Of a DNA stretch of 64,000 bases, positions 10,729 through 23,600 are shown one piece after another. How positions within the stretch are numbered: the stretch's first letter is position 1; each line of letters opens with the position of its first letter. The stretch comes from Vanessa cardui (lineage: Eukaryota; Arthropoda; Insecta; Lepidoptera; Nymphalidae), in assembly GCF_905220365.1 (NCBI RefSeq), contig NC_061141.1:3045501-3109500 (forward strand), written 5' to 3'. The notes beneath the pieces were generated by a model that saw only the letters and a program-made list of their open reading frames with translations, made no database searches and was not told where the DNA came from. The position numbers and the translations under genes are program-made.

Positions 10729-11678
10729 TGTGTTTAATTAATCTGAAACAATGTATATATAGAGTATTTCAAACACATTATTTATTAATACGTAAAAGTA
10801 TTAAAAGTCAAATGAATATTATGACTGACGTATACCTTAGCTTATAACGTTAATATTTTTTAAGTTTAAAATGATTAATTTTGCTAATTGACACCCTACA
10901 TAATTTAAAACAGCTTTAGATACCAAAAATTTGACCTGTAATATAATTTCTTCAAAGAGGGAAGATAAAAACATTTTGATGTTTTCTTTTTTTTTTCTTT
11001 ACTTTACATTGAGGTTGAATACGAAACAAGTAATGTAAAACAAATGTACACTGAGCATAAGATGAGATGATAAATATAAAACCTTGAACAAATAATTATT
11101 CAATTAATAACAAATTATTTAATGAATGATTTACTTACAATTTTACATCATCTTTTTACGGAGATTTGAAATAATCTTTAAGATTATTAAATTTATAATT
11201 TTCGTGTTTAATTAAAATTAATAATTGTATCCCACTAATGATATATTTTATTTTTAAAAGGTGCTAATAGTAGTTTATATGCTAATAAATATTTAAGAAC
11301 TGTTTTCCCTTGAAACCAAATTTGATAACAACACCAACACTGCAATCTTAACTGGCGAGCATATATTTTTTGTTTGTGATGATATTACAAAGAAAACTTA
11401 CTATTCTTAAAAAAGCTTACATGAATAATACAACATTAAATAAAAATAAATAAAATTATTAAATAATAAACGCTTGTAAGTGGCAATATATTTGTTTTAT
11501 TATACCTGGCAGCACTTATGTTTTTCTGTCAGCAGTCATCAAATCAGCTGTGTATCACACACTGGGAACATGTAACATAACAAATGTGCGTATTTAAAAT
11601 TTCGATGTGAAAATGTCCACTGAGACAATTTTTAAAAAAACAACTCAATGTTTATGATAACTTCGTTGTTGAAGAAAC
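10729..11678. promoter_or_regulatory. Divergent intergenic promoter region
   Basis: It separates the start codons of the 80-aa gene (minus) and WIPI4 (plus), so it probably holds both promoters. It is very AT-rich. No TATA box or initiator could be assigned with confidence. Confidence 0.4.
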
Positions 11679-14600
11679 ATGGCGCGCCGGAGGAGCAGCG
11701 GTATCACGAGCCTGGGATTTAACCAGGATCAAGGTAAGGTTTGTTACTTACTTCCTAGTTCGTCAACCTGAGTTCTTTGTTCTCGTTGGCTGGTATTATT
11801 CATGATTTGGATGATCTAATTGTCCCTACGGCGCGTTATTCGACTCGAGGGTGATAGCTTTGACGCGATATTGCTCGTAATATGCGTGAATTGCGTTTCG
11901 TGATGCCCAGTTGCCACGCTCAGCGCGTTCGTCATAACTCCACGTGTTGTTTATATTTATAGTTGTGCACCCACGCAGTTCGCATTTCACGAACACACAC
12001 TATTGTTTGGCCTTTTGATTTAGCCTTTGTGGTTACTAAATGCTTGTTAGTAATTTTGCAACCTATTAACAATATTGTTATTGGCATTTTATTATTCTTT
12101 GCACTTTATGACTCATCAATTAGCAGATCTTAACCCATTGAGTTCATCTACATTAATACAGTTAATAAAACAATATAAATTGCCTATATGTTCATTAAAT
12201 TCATACTCAGTATGAGTAATATAATATTAAATACAATCCAAGAATATGTGTAGTCAAATTGAAGTGACAGGGTTATAAGCTAATTTAAGGCCTTTGTTTT
12301 CTGTGACTTGTAAGTTTGAATTTAGAACATTGTATTGCCAGGTCTAATTATTTATATAATTTATTATCAGGCTGCTTCACATGCTGCCTAACATCTGGTC
12401 TGCGGGTCTACAATGTGGATCCTCTTGTGGAGAAGGCGCATTACAGTAAGTTAAATAAAGAAAAATTTACACACCTAAATAAACACAATATTATACACAT
12501 TGATTTATTTATAAGATATATTATTCAATGTTCATCCGAATATCTTTGTTATTTTTATGTATTATTGAATTGTTTTGAACATTATTAATTATTTAACTTT
12601 AATAAAGTTGTAAAAGAGTAAATACTGAGTTTCTTAGTACCTGATTTTGTCAGTAGAATCCATAATTTTGTAAAACTACTGATTCGAAATGATGATATAC
12701 AATTCTAAAAAAGACAAACAAAAGTTTTCGTTATGTTTGGTGAAGTTATTGTTACTAAATCAAATAAATAAAGCATCATAATTTCTAAAATGAATACATA
12801 TCTAATACTTATCCATTAATGCTAAAAATTGTTAGAGGTTTGATCATCTGAGTCTTATCACTGAAAGAATGCTGGTATTAGTTTTATAACTAATATATTA
12901 TTACTATAATTAAAATATAAAATAGATGAAAGTGTATATGTGTTATGACAGTTGTTAATTTAATTAATTTTAGATCATTGTATGACAAAAAGCTTTTAAT
13001 TAATCAAGGTTAAATATTATAATGGAATTTCAAATTATTCCACATCACTAATGTGTTTTAGTTTTCTATAAAATTTTCTATAAACTCTAGTGTATACAAT
13101 TCTACATCATTACATGTATTATATGATAGATTATGTTTAAAAAGATGGTTTTAAAATCAACTTGTTTTATTATTCTTGCATATATGAGTTGTCTCTAATC
13201 AAAATCATAAATATTATCTATTTATCTGAAATATAACTCTAATCTATCTATTTGAAATATCTTATATTAGTAATTTGAAAGACTTCGAAACACAGTATAT
13301 TACATATTAATATTCTCACCGTGACTGGCAATAAATAATTTATTGGAAGCAACTCTGATTCATACTTTTTTTTTACCATAAAATAATAAATATTTATTAT
13401 TATGTAAATGCTGATTACTTTATTGAAGTTTACTGATTTTTGTAAGGAACAATAATTTTGTACCTTTGTCATGAATGAAATGAAATAATTTTTCTTTTCG
13501 TCATAAATTGTTATCATCATTGAATTTTCAATCACAAACAATAGTAATTGATTTTTTTTTAATGCCTAATGTTGCATTGTTTTATTTTTGATTGAATCTG
13601 ATCTAATTATGAAAAAGATTAATAAATGTTGAATTTATTGCATGCAACATTGGCAGAATATTTTGTGGAATATGTCGGGGAAGAATTAAAAAAAAAAGCA
13701 AAATAGAATTAATTCTATTTTTGATATTCTTGGTAGTAGGCTATTGTGTAAGCCCATGTATGTATGATCTCGTCATATATTCTACCGCCAACCAGTAATA
13801 CTTAATATTGCATTAAAATCTTAGTTCCCAAGGTCTGTAGCGCATTAGTGATATGAGAAGTCAAGATATTACTGTACCACCATCTATGGGCAGTGGTGAT
13901 CACCTACCATTAGGTGGTCCATTTGATCGCTTACCAATGCCATATAAAAAAGTTCGTGTTTACAATCTAAATGCATCAAATCCAAGTATCTGACCTATTG
14001 GATTACGAAAGTAAAAAATGAGTATTCAGGTACTCCATTTCAGCCACATTCTACGTATCTACTGTTTTAGAATGATAGAAATGATGGTTTAGGATGTAAA
14101 CCAGATAAATTATTACTATAATTAAGATTTGCAATTCAATTCAAACCAAACACTAACAAATCCTTTGTTCAATATAGCATTATACTTATTATACAATCAT
14201 ATGGCCCATATGCTAGTGCACATATGACATAATATATATATTTAATTGTTCATTACGTTTAACTTTCAAGGCAAAGAAGAGCTTGGTGAAGTGTCACTAT
14301 GTGAAATGGTGTTCCGGAGCAACTGGCTTCTCGTTGTGAGAGCGCGCCGGCCCTGCAGTCTCATGCTGCTGGATGATCAGCAGCGCGCCTATAAAGCTGA
14401 AGTGTTGTTCAAATCGCCGATAAGAGCTCTGCGGGCTAGGAAGGACAAGTTAGTACCTTATCATCATTCATTAACAAAACGAGGTATATTATAGGTCACC
14501 CAGGTGGAGTTTACTTGGTTTTAGGGCTTTGTGCAAGCCCGTCTGGGTAGGTACCAACCACTCATCAGTTATTCTACCGCCAAATAAAAGTACTCAGTAT

Positions 14601-17600
14601 TGTTGTGTTCCGGTTTGAAGGATGAGTGAACCAGTGTGACTACAGGCACAAGGGACATTACATCTTAGTTCCCAAGGTTGGTGGCACATTGACGATGTAA
14701 GGATAGTTAATATTTCTTACAGCGTCATTGTCTATGGTTGATGGTGACCACTTACCATCAGGTGGCCCTTATACTCGCCCGCCAACGTATACCATAAAAA
14801 AAAACGGAGTCGTTTTCGCTATATGACAACAACAATATTAACAGCCTATAAATATCCCACTGCTGGGCTAAGGCCTCCTTTGAGGAGAAGGTTTGGAGCA
14901 AATTTCACCACGCTGCTCCAATACGGGTTAATGGAATACACATGTGGTAGGTTTCTTTATGATGCAGGAAAAAATCGTGAGGAAAACTGCATGTATATGA
15001 TTTCATAGAAATTCTGGCACATGTATATTTCACCAACTCGCATTGGAACAGCGTGGTGGAATATGTTCCAAATCTTCTCCTCAAAGGGAGAGGAGACCAG
15101 CAGTGGGAAATTTACAGGCTGTTGTTGTTGTACACAAAAGTATAAATTACTGAAGTCTAAAGATTCGCAAGAGAATTATTTTTTATCATTAAATACTATT
15201 TAAATTATTGATAGCATACTTTGTTTGACTTTGCAATTGTTCGCAATTTCTGTTAATGCGTAGTTCAACGATTTTGTTAGTTGTAAACAGCGATTTGCGT
15301 TTGTGTATAAATAATAAAGGAAGAATGACGAACGTATATATTTGCGTAAATTAAATTAATATGTAAACATGGTGTGTTGCCGAATTACAAATAACATTTA
15401 AATAATTATTTAATCCACCTGTGTTTGTTATGCTGACTGTACTTCTATATTGTTTACTACTACTAACGAAAAAATAGATCCCGCTGAGTTTCTTTCGCCG
15501 TTTCTTCCCAGGTCAAAGGTGTTAATTTCCGAACCGTTGGTAGACTTTAGACTATAAATGAGTGTAAACAGTTCCATATTTAAGAAATATTTTTGACTTT
15601 AAATTGAATTTGACTACTGCTGAGTATTTTGTTGTAATAATCCTCCTGACTAACTCCTGGAGTCGGGAATTTGTATCAGAACACACCCAAACATCGTTTA
15701 TCACGTGAAACAGTTGTTCCTGCGCCTGAATTATTTCCAGATGTGAGACAGATTTGCGGTGTTAATGGATATTATGAGTAAGGTCATATAATCAACTTTT
15801 CTTTCACTGTATATTCCGCGGATTTATCTCTATGAATTGTACGAATGGCAAAAATTAATCAAGAAGAAGTTTTTAGGATGTTTGAACAGAGAAGACATAT
15901 TTAAAGCTGCGTCACATGTTTACAATATTGCTACGTAAATTAAATATTCACTAAAATAAATACCATTTCGAATAAAAAAGCGGCTATAGTTCTATTGACA
16001 AATACGAGTATGCATAATCACCTAAAACAAGAGAGAGTTATTAATTTTAATTATATATGTACTATGAAGGGTCAGACCATTTTAGCCTAAAATTTAAGGT
16101 TGAAAATTAGGCGCCACTGACGAATAAATTAATTGATGTGGTTTGAAAGAATACACCGTTCGCCAGACCGGTGTAAACGAAATTTATAATATAATTAAAA
16201 GGGGGTACATCACCAAAGTTTCCAGCTACACGTGGATACGGACAACGGCTTAGGGAACAGGCTTGCCGCCCTTGGAGTTGCACCAGCCGCTATCTGGGCA
16301 CACTCAACCAGGAACCTGGAGCTGTTCACTCTTAATATTTCCATTCAAGAAGTCCACGTGGTGGGTAAATCCGATTAAAAAAAAAAACCTCCTGTAATAC
16401 GAAATATACAGGTTCAATAAGTTAAGCAAATAAGCAAATGATAAATACCTTTAACGAGAGATGTAAGCACGAATTTACCTTCTGGAGGTTCAAAGTCCTG
16501 CTTACACAAATTGACGATCTCAACTCCGGAGAACCATTTCAAAGGGTCACTGGAAACCACAATTTACACATGACTACGACTTTTCGAATTGTAAACCAAT
16601 GCATTTAATCAAAAACAAGAATGAAAGACTTACAATTTCTTACGAGTCGGTAAACATGATACAAAGTTCTGTCAAACTTCAAAACTTCATTGTTAATATA
16701 AATTCTGAAAAGATAACTGCTATTAAAGCACTGAATACTAAACAACCACAAATTAAGTAACTCAATTATTAAGACAACTCACCGATATATTCACTATATC
16801 GAATTAAAAGTTTGGATTCGGTGTGAAGCCGATAGTTGCAAAATTCAAAAAGAACGAAATCGAAAGTTCACGAACCTTTGAAAGGTTAACGAGTGTGACC
16901 AGTATCACTACCAAAATACCCTTAATGAAAAAGGAATTATATCCATAATTAAATCAAGGAAATAATTATGGAATAATTATTAAAATTAAGAAAAGCCAAA
17001 TATGAGGCAAAGTAAATTTAACATAATTAGACTCCGACACCTACATCGAAGAACTAACCTTTAAACTGGAATTCAGCTATTAAATTAATCTGAAACGATG
17101 TGAAATGACTTCTAATAAAATTCAACAAACGAATTGGATGATTAAAATCTTATTTTAGTAATTGTTTTAATGCACCTTTAAAATAAATGTAATTTATTTT
17201 ATTAATTAAAGTTATAGAAAATGCCAAGTTGAAGCGTTATACTAGCAACACCGACATAAATTAAGTTCGAAATGGGTCAATGGCACGGAATTTAGCGAAT
17301 TGACACTTTTTTGACGTTTTATATAATTATAAAAAAAAGTTAAAATTATGAAAATAATTTTTAATGTAACAGTACCTCCCCTCCCGGAAGAATTTTGCGA
17401 GGATAAACGAGAAAAATTCGAGCTGGCCCTCCAGCTCAGAACCTCGAACCACACAAATAATTAATTGAAATAACATTTCAAATGTGAAATATAAAATGAC
17501 AAAAAAAGTGGAAAATCCAACTTAAGAAAACTACTACTCACCACAACTCATTTATTCGGCTACAACCAAATAAAACAAACCGAGCTCCCACGAAATGTGC

Positions 17601-20600
17601 AGGATAAACTCCACCAAAGCTTAAGCTCAACAAAAGCTTCGCTGCATGCATAACCAGACGCATGAACAAAACTAATATCTGCTCTAACACAGATAATATA
17701 AAAATAATGCTTCTCATAAGCATCTTAAAAAAAATAACTAGTAGTCTATGCCACTAAATAGAGAATATAATTAACCTCTATAAAATAGTATCACGACACC
17801 AAAATTCGCGAAAACAATATAACTAATTAACTATTCGAACCCACGAGAAGTTAACAGTCTTACCCATAACACACTATACAAAAAAATATACAAACCAACA
17901 GACATAACAAACCTTAATAAAACCAACCGTCAGGACTGATGGTACTCACATATAAGACTCTCTACTGACCAGACGAACGACAACACTTGTTAGGTAATAT
18001 GGGATGGGAAAGGAATATTAGGAAACCAAACAGATACCACGCCAACACAGTGGACACTGGAAGGTGACAAAATGTCAAGGAATAGTATTAAGGCTTATTT
18101 TTACAGAGTCACAAACCGCTCTGAGTCGTAAGGCTTATTTTTACAGAGTTACAATCCGCTCTGAGTATTAAGGCTTATTTAAGGAGTTACCAACCGCTCC
18201 ATAAGGATTTTAGGGTGAGGAAAAGGAATAAAGGATGCCAAACAGATACAACACCATCATAAAGTTGATACTGGACGGTCACCAAACGTGAAGGAATAGT
18301 TTTAAGGCTTATTTTTACAGAGTCACAAACCGCTCTGAGTCGTAAGGCTTATTTTGACAGAGTTACAATCCGCTCTGAGTATTAGGGCTTATTTAAGGAG
18401 TTACCAACCGCTCCATAAGGATAATAGGATGAGGAAAAGGGATAAAAGGATGCCTAACGAACACAAACGGAACCTAAAGACACTGCTATCCATACCATAA
18501 TAAACCAACTGTCAGGACTGATGTTTCATACCAATAAACTCAGCTGTCCGGACGTTCACACTTTGCAATACCTAACGACACTATCGTACCTTAATAAACC
18601 AACTGTCAGGACTGATGTTTCACACCTCACCTCTCTGCTGTCCGGACGTTCACACTTTGCAATACCTAACGACACTATCATACCTTAATAAACCAACTGT
18701 CAGGACTGATGTTACACCCCTCTCCTCTCTGCTGTCCGGACGTTCAGGAGACAAGCAATAATAACGCTGCCCAATGGGTGCCGTATCACCCGTATCGATC
18801 GAATGTGTTACAACATCCGTTCGACCTAAGCCCTTCCTTTCGAAGGAAACCTCCTCAAACTTACCAAACACCTCCTTCGCAATTACGCTTTGCGAAGAAG
18901 ATAAATCCTCAAGGGGATGTAAGGGGATGTAAGAACTTCACTCCCGAAACTACATTCGTTTCGGATGAATCAAAGCTTACATCAAAAAAAAATAAGTTTG
19001 GTGCTAAACCAAACCTACACCAAAATTAACCCCAAAAATTAAGGGTGTTGTCACACTAGGGACAACATAAAATTTGATTACGTTAGTCTTAGACTTCAGC
19101 GTAACCGGTAAAAATAAATAACCTGACACACGGGATCGTGCATCATTAGCCGATAGCTATATAAGAAATATCAGATGTGTCATACATCTGAACACCCTGA
19201 CCGACAAAATATTGACCCAAATTAGACCCTACGATAGATATAGATGAACCGGAATCTAATAAACCACAAAACTGTTCATCAAAAATAGAAACCGACAAAT
19301 AAGGACGAATGTCATCCGGAGGACGCTGCATAGCCGCTACACTATGAGTAAAAAGTGAGATTCGTTTTAAATACTTCCGCCAATCGTCAGGATCAAAGTT
19401 AGCGGAACGACTTGACGGAAGGCTTATCCGTTTTATGGATCAGCAGATTTACAATTAAGACAGGACTTAACGGTGATGCCCTTAGTACCACAACGAAAAC
19501 AGACAATATCCTTAGACTTACAAGTACCCAAATCATGTCCCTTAACCCTACAACGAAAACAAAACAAACCAGGTTTACTCTTGCCGCGAATCATCTCGAC
19601 TTTAAAAGATTTACTACATTTGAAACTTAAATCAGGAGCTAAAGTATCAGCATCAATCTTTGGTGGATCCCTAAACTCTTTTACTTGTTTAAAAGTAAAT
19701 TCTAAAATTTTACATTTATCCCGAAGTTGCTGCAAATTATCAATATTCTCCAGCGCTAGCGCTTGCGTAAAACACGGACGTAGGTTTTTACGTATAATCT
19801 TTAATTTATCCCTTTCTGGCAGTGAATATGAAAGTCTCGAAAAATAATTAATCATGACCGCAATAAAAATTAAACAAGATTCTGACTGACCCTGCGTTCG
19901 ACGACGAATCTCAGATAACAGCTGCTCATCATAGTCCAAAGGTGAAAAATCTTCAATCAGCCTCTTCTTTAAACTCTGCCAGTCTGCGACTTCCGAACGA
20001 ACACTGCGGTACCATGTTAAAACTTCATCCGAAAAAAGTTCAACAGCTGACTGAAATAAAATGTCATCAGAAATACCTCGAGCTAGACAAAGTTCTTCAA
20101 GCCTAAGAATAAAGAAACGGACACATGATTTGCCATTAAATTTTAAATTTAAACGAGCAATAGACTTATCAGACGAACAAGAAATTTTAGAAATAGGTAA
20201 AGGATTAACCAAAGCAGGTGAATGATCAGTAGATTGATCGTTAGCAGCTTCTTCAAAGGTTTTCCTAAAAGATCGAAACAAACTATCCACTTTAGAAAGA
20301 CAATCCTTAAGTTTCACATTCAATTCTTCCTCTTTATAAAATAAATTAACATCCACTTCAATCCTACTAAATCGATGGAAAAGGTGATGTGCTATAGCTC
20401 TTAACCGGTTAAAACTTTTAAATTGAGGCTTAGATGACAAGGTGAGTAAGACTTCATCCAGTTTAGACTCAATAATTTCAAACTCGCTGGCTGGATCCAA
20501 AGATGTTTCTAAAATCTCATCAGCAGGAATTGAATTCACTAAGTCCCGAATCTGAATCCTCAACTCTTCAACTGAACCTTTAGGTTTAGCATCCCTTATC

Positions 20601-23600
20601 TCAACTTCATAAATAAGTTCATCCTTCCTAAGTAAGTGATAAGCTATAGGCCTTTCCATGATGTAAGAAAAAAATATTTCCCAAAAAAAATATTCTAAGT
20701 GTAAGCTATGAATGTGACAACTGGTTTTATATAGATATAAAACAAAATTAAAAAAACTATTTGGAAAAAAGTTCAGTAAAAAAAATTGTATTGAACCAGT
20801 ATAAAAAATTTGCAGAACCCTAAAAGTTGTAATACTAAAGAACCACACAAACAATATGAATAAGGTTCAAAAACAAATAAATTTGAATCAAAGTTCAGAT
20901 AAAACTAAATGTGTAAAAGTCCAAAGTGCAAGTAAAATTAATTGTCATATTAAATGCTGATAATAAAAAGTTAAGTCGAGCTGGCTTCACAATATAATAA
21001 TATGTAAGTCACTTAATACTAAACCTGTTTAAAATATAATTGCCTCAATAATTTAAATTAATCCTCTTAAACTAATAATTATTATATAATTAAAGTAATA
21101 TCACAGTATGATAATTTACTTAAAATTTACTACCAATGCAATATGAAATGTTGTAAAGTTAATTTGAAACACATAATAAAGGAATATAATTATTAAAATA
21201 GTACTTGTTAAATCTTTATAATAGTTTTTATACAATAACAATATTAAACATTGATTTTCAAATGCCTTATTTCAATATAGCAAATACAGACATACTGACT
21301 ATCCCAAGTCACGCCCCTACCGTTGTGGTGCCACTGTTACCTTTCTGGTGGTTGGGTGTAAAGAAACAATATTAGGTTATAAAATTTTTAATGCACAGTA
21401 ACTTAGGATTATAAACAACCAATTAATTAATTTACTAGTTACTTATGTTACTTCTTATAATGACTAATATATAAAAATTATGCCAGCTAGACTCAGCGTG
21501 GGTCACTTGGGATAAAAGGCAAGCTTGAAAATTCAATGTTACTAATCTAAAATTTAAGGTTGAAAATTAGGCGCCACTGACGAATAAATTAATTGATGTG
21601 GTTTGAAAGAATACACCGTTCGCCAGACCGGTGTAAACGAAATTTATAATATAATTAAAAGGGGGTACATCACCAAAGTTTCCAGCTACACGTGGATACG
21701 GACAACGGCTTAGGGAACAGGCCTGCCGCCCTTGGAGTTGCACCAGCCGCTATCTGGGCACACTCAACCAGGAACCTGGAGCTGTTCACTCTTAATATTT
21801 CCATTCAAGAAGTCCACGTGGTGGGTAAATCCGATTAAAAAAAAAAACCTCCTGTAATACGAAATATACAGGTTCAATAAGTTAAGCAAATAAGCAAATG
21901 ATAAATACCTTTAACGAGAGATGTAAGCACGAATTTACCTTCTGGAGGTTCAAAGTCCTGCTTACACAAATTGACGATCTCAACTCCGGAGAACCATTTC
22001 AAAGGGTCACTGGAAACCACAATTTACACATGACTACGACTTTTCGAATTGTAAACCAATGCATTTAATCAAAAACAAGAATGAAAGACTTACAATTTCT
22101 TACGAGTCGGTAAACATGATACAAAGTTCTGTCAAACTTCAAAACTTCATTGTTAATATAAATTCTGAAAAGATAACTGCTATTAAAGCACTGAATACTA
22201 AACAACCACAAATTAAGTAACTCAATTATTAAGACAACTCACCGATATATTCACTATATCGAATTAAAAGTTTGGATTCGGTGTGAAGCCGATAGTTGCA
22301 AAATTCAAAAAGAACGAAATCGAAAGTTCACGAACCTTTGAAAGGTTAACGAGTGTGACCAGTATCACTACCAAAATACCCTTAATGAAAAAGGAATTAT
22401 ATCCATAATTAAATCAAGGAAATAATTATGGAATAATTATTAAAATTAAGAAAAGCCAAATATGAGGCAAAGTAAATTTAACATAATTAGACTCCGACAC
22501 CTACATCGAAGAACTAACCTTTAAACTGGAATTCAGCTATTAAATTAATCTGAAACGATGTGAAATGACTTCTAATAAAATTCAACAAACGAATTGGATG
22601 ATTAAAATCTTATTTTAGTAATTGTTTTAATGCACCTTTAAAATAAATGTAATTTATTTTATTAATTAAAGTTATAGAAAATGCCAAGTTGAAGCGTTAT
22701 ACTAGCAACACCGACATAAATTAAGTTCGAAATGGGTCAATGGCACGGAATTTAGCGAATTGACACTTTTTTGACGTTTTATATAATTATAAAAAAAAGT
22801 TAAAATTATGAAAATAATTTTTAATGTAACAATATATATTGTTTCGGCGATTGAACCCAGAACCTCGGGATTTGTCTACATAAACTTACCACTATACCAA
22901 CGAGGCAGATAAGTAATAATAATGATAACAATCATCTTTTCAATAATCCGGTTTTATTGGATTTGTTTTGATCGTTTGAAGTACTAAAAAATGTGTACGA
23001 AAACAATTTAAAGTTCGAAAGATAGCAACTTCCTCTATACGTCACAGACGGTAATACATATTGTACGACAAAACTTAGATGTAGCATCGGCAAAATTCGT
23101 AAAACCTATCACATCCGAATTAAGTACGCTATCCCAAATTATCAATATTTATTTCTTATGTGAATATGATCTTTACACAAACGTAATAATTTGTTATATC
23201 ATATAACCTAATATATTCGTCGATTTACATGCACTTGCTTTCTCTGACGTGAGAATCTATAGCGACGAATTGCATCGAATGGCGCTATAGGAAGCTATTT
23301 CCATTGGTTGTGTAAATCGGCAGTAATCGGTTATTGAATTTGCCGATGCTACATCTAAGTTGTGTCGTACTATACTTCTATTTGATTAGATAAAATACAA
23401 CCTTAACCGACTGACCTGGTATATTTTAAATTAATACGTCATTTAATGGTTTCAATAAACAATATAATGATTTGAAATTTAAACAAAACAGTCTATAAGA
23501 TTTTCTTAGTCCAACTACATCACAATTTCTCGTAACTAAGAGCTGATAAGTATACTCCGGTATGGCGTTGTCCACCCAGTCTGGGTATCGTACTTAGTAA

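Larger units (their letters stand above)
16087..22831 (-). mobile_element. Non-autonomous LTR retroelement (gag, broken protease, no pol)
   Basis: Direct repeats of ~1285 bp at 16087-17371 and 21547-22831 flank a ~4.2-kb interior. On the minus strand the LTR starts TGTTACATT, and the purine-rich GGGAGGGGAGGTAC (17372-17385) sits directly before the 3' LTR. That is the expected place for a polypurine tract and fixes the orientation. The interior holds a gag frame, an aspartic-protease remnant, and then tandem repeats in place of RT, RNase H and integrase. I saw only one difference between the two LTRs (16264 versus 21724), so the insertion is young. No clear target duplication was found. It resembles gag-only terminal-repeat elements that use another element's polymerase. 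Confidence 0.85.
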
